Of a stretch of DNA of 64,000 nt, positions 59,166 to 64,000 are shown piece by piece; position 1 is the first letter of the stretch; the number at the start of each line of letters is the position of its first letter. The position numbers were made by a program, and so were the translations under genes. This stretch comes from Gentiana macrophylla (lineage: Eukaryota > Streptophyta > Magnoliopsida > Gentianales > Gentianaceae): the NCBI GenBank assembly GCA_026214975.1, contig CM047805.1:108805845-108869844 (forward strand), written 5' to 3'. The notes below the pieces were generated by a model. That model was not told the origin of the DNA and did not search any database. It worked only from the letters and a program-made list of their open reading frames with translations.

Positions 59166-59994
59166 CACTTTCCATATTAATCTTATTAACACATGTGCAA
59201 AATACAATAATCGTTCTGACCGAGCTGCGGCAAGCCTTCGTAGTCACCATACCCTAGCTGGGCAGCAATGCTCATGCCATGCCATTTTCGATCGGCAAAG
59301 GGCGGGAAGATGTTTCTACCGATCTCCCACCAGGGGTTCAATCCTCCATTTTGGCTAAAGACCGGGGCTTCTGGCCTTTGATAAATATGTTTGTCAAACT
59401 CTTACTCATCTCCTATTTATAGCCTTCATACTTTATATGGCGACACGTGGCTGGGGCTGGACCGACCTTCATCCTAAGCCCCACAGATCTGACCACTGCT
59501 GCCCTAAACTGGTCAGATTTACAATTCGCTGGAGTTTGGCCCATGCCACATAGGCTTGTAGGGTCCGTGCCAGCTAGCTCTGCCAGCGAGCAGGTTTACT
59601 AATGGTGTCTCAGATAGTCATCACGTTAAACAAAACGTTTACCGCCCATATTTACTGTGTGTGGTGGTTTTTGAGGCCTCGTTATTTATAACAACTATCA
59701 GATCAACCATTCTTCTTCCCCATGCTGTTATATCAGAGGATCAAGTAGTCTGACGGCCATATCTTTTTTGCTCATTCTCTCTATCATACCTGCAAGTATG
59801 TATTTCCTCTCTCTTCTTGTTATTTATTTACTATGATAGGGCTTCTACTCCCTCCAATTCTTTCGTGGAATAACTGTTTCACTCTGATCCTGAGGCCAGA
59901 ATTGAGGCATCGAGCGCCAAGCTACTAGAGTCAAATCTTGTATCCTTCTCTCGTCCCGTTTCGACGACGTTCAACCTGCCTTAAGATTTCAGGT
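59166..59994. other. Non-coding, possible 5' region of the following gag-like gene
   Basis: No reading frame of note. A TATA-like GTTATTTATAACAAC lies near 59681 on the plus strand, about 300 bp upstream of the gag-like region. Another TATA-like TATAAATAGGAG can be read on the minus strand near 59420. It may be a remnant LTR of the Tat-like element. Confidence 0.4.
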
Positions 59995-61109
59995 CTACCA
60001 AGCTACATAAAGGATCATAGGCAGCCACGGGAGGACGTTCATTTTGGTGGTGAGCAGCGTAGATTATAATTGCAATGAATATGCCGTAAATAGGGAAGTG
60101 TTTGTTCCTACACTTCCCGAAGATTCACGTCCATACTTATACCGGCCTCCGGATGAATTATGAACAGTGTATGAAGGTCAATTAAAAAGCGGGTTAAGAC
60201 TGCCTTGGTGCCTTGCTTTTTTAGCAGTTTTGAAGCACTATGGTATAGGTGCTGCCCAAATTGCTCCCAATGGCGTAAGAAGCATTATAGGGTTTTCCAA
60301 CCTATGCAGGATGGTTCGCGTTTGCTTTTCGGTGAACTAGTTTAGATGTTTTCACCAAATAAAGAAGAATTCAGGGCCCAATGGGTGGTACCTCTTTCCA
60401 TGTTGCTCTTGAGTGGAAGCATACCTTGACAACGGATTTTCGGTACCTATATGATGGAAGGGGTGCTTTTTCTTCATTCTGAATGGGGGACGGGTAGAAT
60501 TGGGTCATTGTAGGTCGGATGATATGTATCCCCGGACGTCACCCCGGACATTGCCGACCTAACCGAGGCGGAGGCTATCCGCAGCACCAAGATTATACCA
60601 AATTACAACCCACCTCCCTGATTGAGGCAGCCCGGTTGGGTGAGGCTGGGCCCGACCCATACGTTCTTTTAAGCGCTGAAGACCAAGCCACCTGTAGGGC
60701 ACTTGTTTTTTCTTAGCTTCTAGCTCTTTATTTTCTCTTACAATCTGACGGTCTTTCTTTGATTTTCCTGTTTGTCATTTTTGCAGTAGATGCCTATACC
60801 GCGCTCCTAGATATTGCTGGTGATACCGGGATATGACAACAAACCGGTCCTAGCATCCCCACCATGAGGTCACCTACTTATAGGTTTCCTACGTCTGACC
60901 TAGCTATGTTATTTTCCTTAAACGCTGAGGTGACTCAGTCTTTACCCGAGCAACCTGATGGGGTTGGCCTGTCTTCCTCGGCTCCTCGCGCGGGTTTGTC
61001 AATCCCCACTATCCAGATCTTAGACAACGAGGATGATATGGAAGAGGATGAGGTTCCTCTAAGGAAGAACAGGGCATCGAGGGCCCCCAATCCGATCAAG
61101 GAGATGTGA

Positions 61110-61530
61110 TGTGATCAAAGAAGAGACTTGAAGTCCATTTATCCTACATTGTTTCCATGGCATACTTTATTAGTTTTTGTTATTATTTTTTATTATTTTT
61201 TTGTTTTATATTTTTATTATTTAATTTTGTCCCACATCGGTAAGGAGTTGTTTTGTTTCTTTCATTGTAGCCTATAAAATGGCTTTAGTTGCACTCTTTT
61301 TAGACAGACAAATTTTGATATATTATATTTGAAACTTTTAAGCTTTGGTGAGTTTACTCACGTTGGTGTTTGGTGGATTCCGACACCGGTGTTTGGTGGA
61401 TTCCAAACGGGACTTATCGAGGTTGTGAGCGAACCATGTGGGTGTCCATTATACCAAGGTTTTTGGCTATGGGTTAGCCAAAGGTCGCGGTGCTCGCTTT
61501 ATTGGTGCTTTCAGAAATGAGAAAATTCTA
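61110..61530 (+). other. Insertion-like block with promoter elements
   Basis: Separates the two halves of the gag-like pseudogene. It contains an snRNA-type promoter pair (61229-61279), a 23-bp direct repeat with the 17-bp core GGTGTTTGGTGGATTCC (61365 and 61388), and a perfect hairpin TTTGGCTA, loop TGGGT, TAGCCAAA (61462-61482). It might be a solo LTR or an intron; clear ends and a duplication were not found. Confidence 0.45.
61229..61279 (+). promoter_or_regulatory. snRNA-type promoter: USE plus TATA box
   Basis: GTCCCACATCG at 61229-61239 matches the plant upstream sequence element (RTCCCACATCG). TATAAAA begins at 61273, leaving 33 bases between, the spacing known for polymerase II-transcribed plant snRNA genes (polymerase III types have about ten fewer). 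No U1, U2, U4 or U5 sequence follows. Confidence 0.6.
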
Positions 61531-62330
61531 TGGTATTGCCGGATCCCACCCCTGACCATACTGATAATGAGGAGTGCGAAGAGGACTCTCAGTCCGACCT
61601 TTTCTCGTAGTTGACCGACGATGAACTGGCTGACCGGTGCTCACAGACTATTGACTACGTAATTCTTTTATTCGAGTGACTCACCTTTTTTTTACATTCA
61701 CTTCTTTTGTAAGTGATTTTGTCTGTACCCGCAAGGGTCTCTCACTGGTGGCGAAACTCAAATTGAGAGTGGCCAGCCTGGAGCAATGCTCTTCGGAATA
61801 CAGACAACTTAAAGGGTAACTCATGTCTGCTCAGTAGGAAAATAAGGCCTTTGCTCAGCGGTTCCACGCTTAAGAGGCTGAGCTGCGAAAATTGGGGGCA
61901 CAATATAAAGCCTCTCTCAAAGCCGATGAGCACCTCGTAGAAAAAGCCGTTACTAAGCTTAAGGGAGAGAAAAATTCCTTGGCTGCTTGACTTGACGAAC
62001 TCTTTGCTCGTGTAATGAGGGATTATAAAACTTCATCAGAATTTTCTCAAGCCTTGAACCTGCTACTCGTGCCTGCGGTTAGCGTAACTTATTCGATCGG
62101 GGTAAATGAAGCTCGTATTCAGTTTCCCGAGCTAGCGATTGATCAAGTTCCTAACAAGGGTATTTATAACCCTATTGTGGAGAAGACTTATAACGACCGT
62201 GTGGAAGAGTTCCGAAGGGGAGAGGACATTGTTACCAAGTACGCAGTCATCCGTCATATTCTTCGGCTCATTCTGCACCCAATGCTTAGAACTTTTCTTT
62301 TTAGACTGTATCATTACTACATTTTGTAAA

Positions 62331-62570
62331 CTAACTATGCATATTTTTCTTGCGATGTCTACTGACTTATTTATTTCTCAGTTGCTTCCATGTTTTCTGC
62401 TTGCTTTCTTTTTGTCCTTTACCTTAGCCCCCCAGTATGGCATATCTAAACGTTTAGTTCTTGGATGGCATACTTGTTTTGTCATTTGGTTATCAATAGA
62501 TTGTATACTTCAATAAGTTCGTTACGAACTCAACTAATCCATATAGCTAATTTTAGCTAGCTCGTCTCAA
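62331..62570. other. Spacer before tandem array
   Basis: T-rich DNA without a supported feature. Confidence 0.5.
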
Positions 62571-63215
62571 AATTTTGACGAGCCCGACCCGCAGAGCTCA
62601 GTAAGCTCGTCCTGCAAACTTCATTGAATTTTGTTCTTTGCAAACTTTTAATTTCGGCTGAGTCCAACCTGCGGAGCTCAGCAAATTCGACCTGCGAACT
62701 TCGTTGAAGTTTGTCCTTTTCAAACTTTTAATTTCGGCTGAGTCCGACCTACGGAGCTCAACAAGTTCGTCCTGTGAACTTCGTTGAAGTTTGTCCTTTG
62801 CAAACATTTAATTTCGGCCGAGTCCGAACTGCGGAACTCAGCAACTTTGTCCAACGAACTTTGTTGAAGTTTGTCCTTTGCAAACTTTTAATTTTGGCTG
62901 AATCCGACCTGCGGAGCTCAGCAAGTTTGTCCTGCGAGCTTCGTTCAAGTTCGTTCTTTGAAAACTTTTAATTTTGGCTGACTCCAACCTACGGAGCCTA
63001 ACAAGTTCATCCTGTGAACATCGTTGAAGTTTGTCATTTGCAAACTTTGAATTTCGGTTGAGTCCGACCTGCGGAGCTTAGCAAGTTCATCCTGCGAACT
63101 TCGTTGAAGTTTGTCCTTGGCAAACGTTTAATTTCGGCCGACTCCGACCTACGGAGTTCAGCAAGTTCGTCCTGCGAACTTCGTTGAATTTTGTCCTTTG
63201 AAAACTTTTAATTTT
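62571..63215 (+). repeat. 80-bp tandem array, eight units
   Basis: Eight units with an exact 80-bp period: the phrase ATTT(C/T)GG(C/T)(C/T)G ends units at 62651, 62731, 62811, 62891, 62971, 63051, 63131 and (with TT added) 63211. Units share GACCTGCGGAGCTCAGCAAG, GTTCGTCCTGCGAAC and AACTTCGTTGAAGTTTGTCC; the last two are small inverted repeats. Similarity between units is roughly 85-90% by eye. Because 80 is not a multiple of three, ORFs through it are accidental. Tat elements are known to carry such arrays in their 3' untranslated region. Confidence 0.96.
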
Positions 63216-63415
63216 TCGGCTGCATTTTCTGCAACTTTAAATGTTGATGGAGGACCATCAAGCCATCATCATTTTCTACACAGCTCTTATGGTCCACGAT
63301 TTCACATTGATGATCATTAACCGTCTAAGACTTATATCAAGTGATTTGCATGAGATCTGCAGTCTGGTGTGTGCCGGTTGTGAAGGAAAACTCTCTTTAT
63401 AGCTACAATGACGTT

Positions 63416-63489
63416 CGGCGTACGCCACTATAAGTCGGCGTATGCCACTATAAGTCGGCGTACGCCACTATAAGTCGGCGAACGCCGGC
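63416..63489 (+). repeat. 20-bp tandem array with palindromes
   Basis: The unit GGCGTACGCCACTATAAGTC starts at 63417, 63437 and 63457, with a partial fourth unit at 63477. GGCGTACGCC is a perfect 10-bp palindrome; unit two has one change (GGCGTATGCC) and the last one reads GGCGAACGCC. Confidence 0.95.
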
Positions 63490-64000
63490 CATTCATAGCG
63501 GCTCAGTAAAATAGTCATAACTTGTGTTGTAGACCTCCGATTGATGTGATTCAAGATGAGTTGGAAAGCTCGTTTCTTGATCTACAACTCATTAATAAGA
63601 CTTCTCCAGAAAAGTTTATAAGCTGGGTCAAATGTCCATTGAATGTATGCTACGGTAGAAACGCAAAAGACAATTGATACGTTTGAATGTGATAGCTTCC
63701 GGCATACTTTTCTAGCCATCAAAAGACGGGTTTATCTCAACACGTGGCCTCACTCGGGGTCTTGGTTAACCTATAATACTGCAATACAACACTACAATAC
63801 CAAGCGTAAACCCGACACGACGCTCCGGTTACTATAACCGGTACAAAACTAATCAAAACATGATATTTTATATAATAATTACTAACTACACATTTGGGTG
63901 AAACTAAGCAACTAATGACTCAAATTGATACAAGAACATCAATAAATGCATGAGAAATTGGGATAAAACATCGTGAAATGCATCAACTAGTTGACTCACA
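63490..64000 (-). repeat. Part of a gypsy LTR (orientation as in G2)
   Basis: 63515-63600 aligns without gaps to the G2 LTR module at 14425-14510, with CATAACTT, CTCCGA, GTGATTCAA, TTGGAAAGCT and CTACAAC at identical spacing. The sequence around it also has the same plan (palindromes before, TCAAATGTCC-type DNA after). The end of the LTR is beyond the window; the left end is not clear, perhaps near 63225. Confidence 0.6.

Larger units (their letters stand above)
59995..62330 (+). pseudogene. Tat-like gag pseudogene, interrupted
   Basis: A gag-like ORF of the 'putative gypsy type transposon' kind. Readable parts: VFVPTLPEDSRPYLY from 60098, GLRLPWCLAFLAVLKHYGIG and QIAPNGVRSIIGFSNLCR around 60190-60310, then a Pro/Ser-rich segment (60864-61109) ending in an acidic patch and KEM. 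An acceptor-like TTTTGCAG at 60779-60786 suggests an intron there. A stretch without homology (61110-61530) interrupts, after which acidic DNEECEEDS and a long Lys/Glu/Ala-rich, coiled-coil-like region follow (61740-62260), ending near FRRGEDIVTKYA. Multiple stops. No Pol follows; the next feature is a tandem array, so it looks like a non-autonomous element. Confidence 0.65.

Noticed and set aside
61290..61500. A true U-type snRNA gene
   Set aside because: No U1, U2, U4 or U5 sequence starts at the expected distance from the TATA box.
62598..62971. ORFs running through the 80-bp array on both strands
   Set aside because: The period is not a multiple of three, so successive units are read in different frames; this is a by-product of repeated sequence.
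62571..63215. CRISPR-like array
   Set aside because: Units are contiguous with no unique spacers, and the context is a plant genome.

Overview
This window is nuclear DNA of a flowering plant. It is AT-rich and consists almost entirely of nested transposable elements. I found no convincing single-copy host gene. The plant assignment rests on Ty3/gypsy elements with Athila/Tat-type polyproteins and a tRNA-Asp primer site, Ty1/copia elements with Met-tRNA primer sites, an En/Spm (CACTA) transposon with TNP2 and plant 'Ptta/En/Spm' genes, Stowaway MITEs, and a Mutator-like element carrying a FAR1 domain. The species cannot be told from this.

Layout. 1-7760: the 3' part of a gypsy element (G1, + strand): decayed integrase, untranslated tail, 3' LTR. 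It contains a solo LTR of copia family A (1030-2739, duplication TAAAG) and a solo LTR of copia family B (4187-6396, duplication CGTGA); the latter carries a Stowaway MITE. G1 itself sits inside a minus-strand copia element (family C, 7761-9656). 9657-11444: low-copy-looking DNA with small local repeats and one doubtful ORF. 11445-29570: a family A copia element with decayed coding, split by a complete minus-strand gypsy element G2 (13358-24073, duplication CCTGG, LTRs of about 1.5 kb, tRNA-Asp primer site). 29571-32115: relic DNA with a LINE scrap, a triplicated 72-bp repeat and a strong hairpin. 32116-33577: the 3' end of a second family C copia element. 33578-33664: a G1-like LTR end. 33809-42103: LTR D, split by a CACTA transposon (34444-41323, duplication TGA). 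42104-45250: gypsy-type gag-like pseudogene (minus) and promoter-like DNA. 45790-45948: a short copia LTR. 46023-54945: a complete family B copia element (minus, duplication TTCCT) with decayed coding. 55118-55392: a second Stowaway. 55864-57893: a Mutator-like element with long inverted repeats and a FAR1 fragment. 57903-59165: copia gag pseudogene. 59995-62330: Tat-like gag pseudogene, followed by an exact 80-bp tandem array (62581-63215) and a gypsy LTR with a 20-bp palindromic array running off the right edge.

How it fits together. Six insertions keep target duplications, which gives an order of events: copia C, then G1, then the solo LTRs A and B, then the MITE; copia A, then G2; LTR D, then CACTA; the short copia, then B. 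The most interesting signals are cis-structures, not genes. Hairpins with a (N)GGA loop precede purine tracts in two different gypsy elements. An ungapped LTR module next to palindromes is shared by two gypsy LTRs. Copia families A and B have well-kept LTRs and priming sites around wrecked coding regions, which suggests mobilisation in trans.
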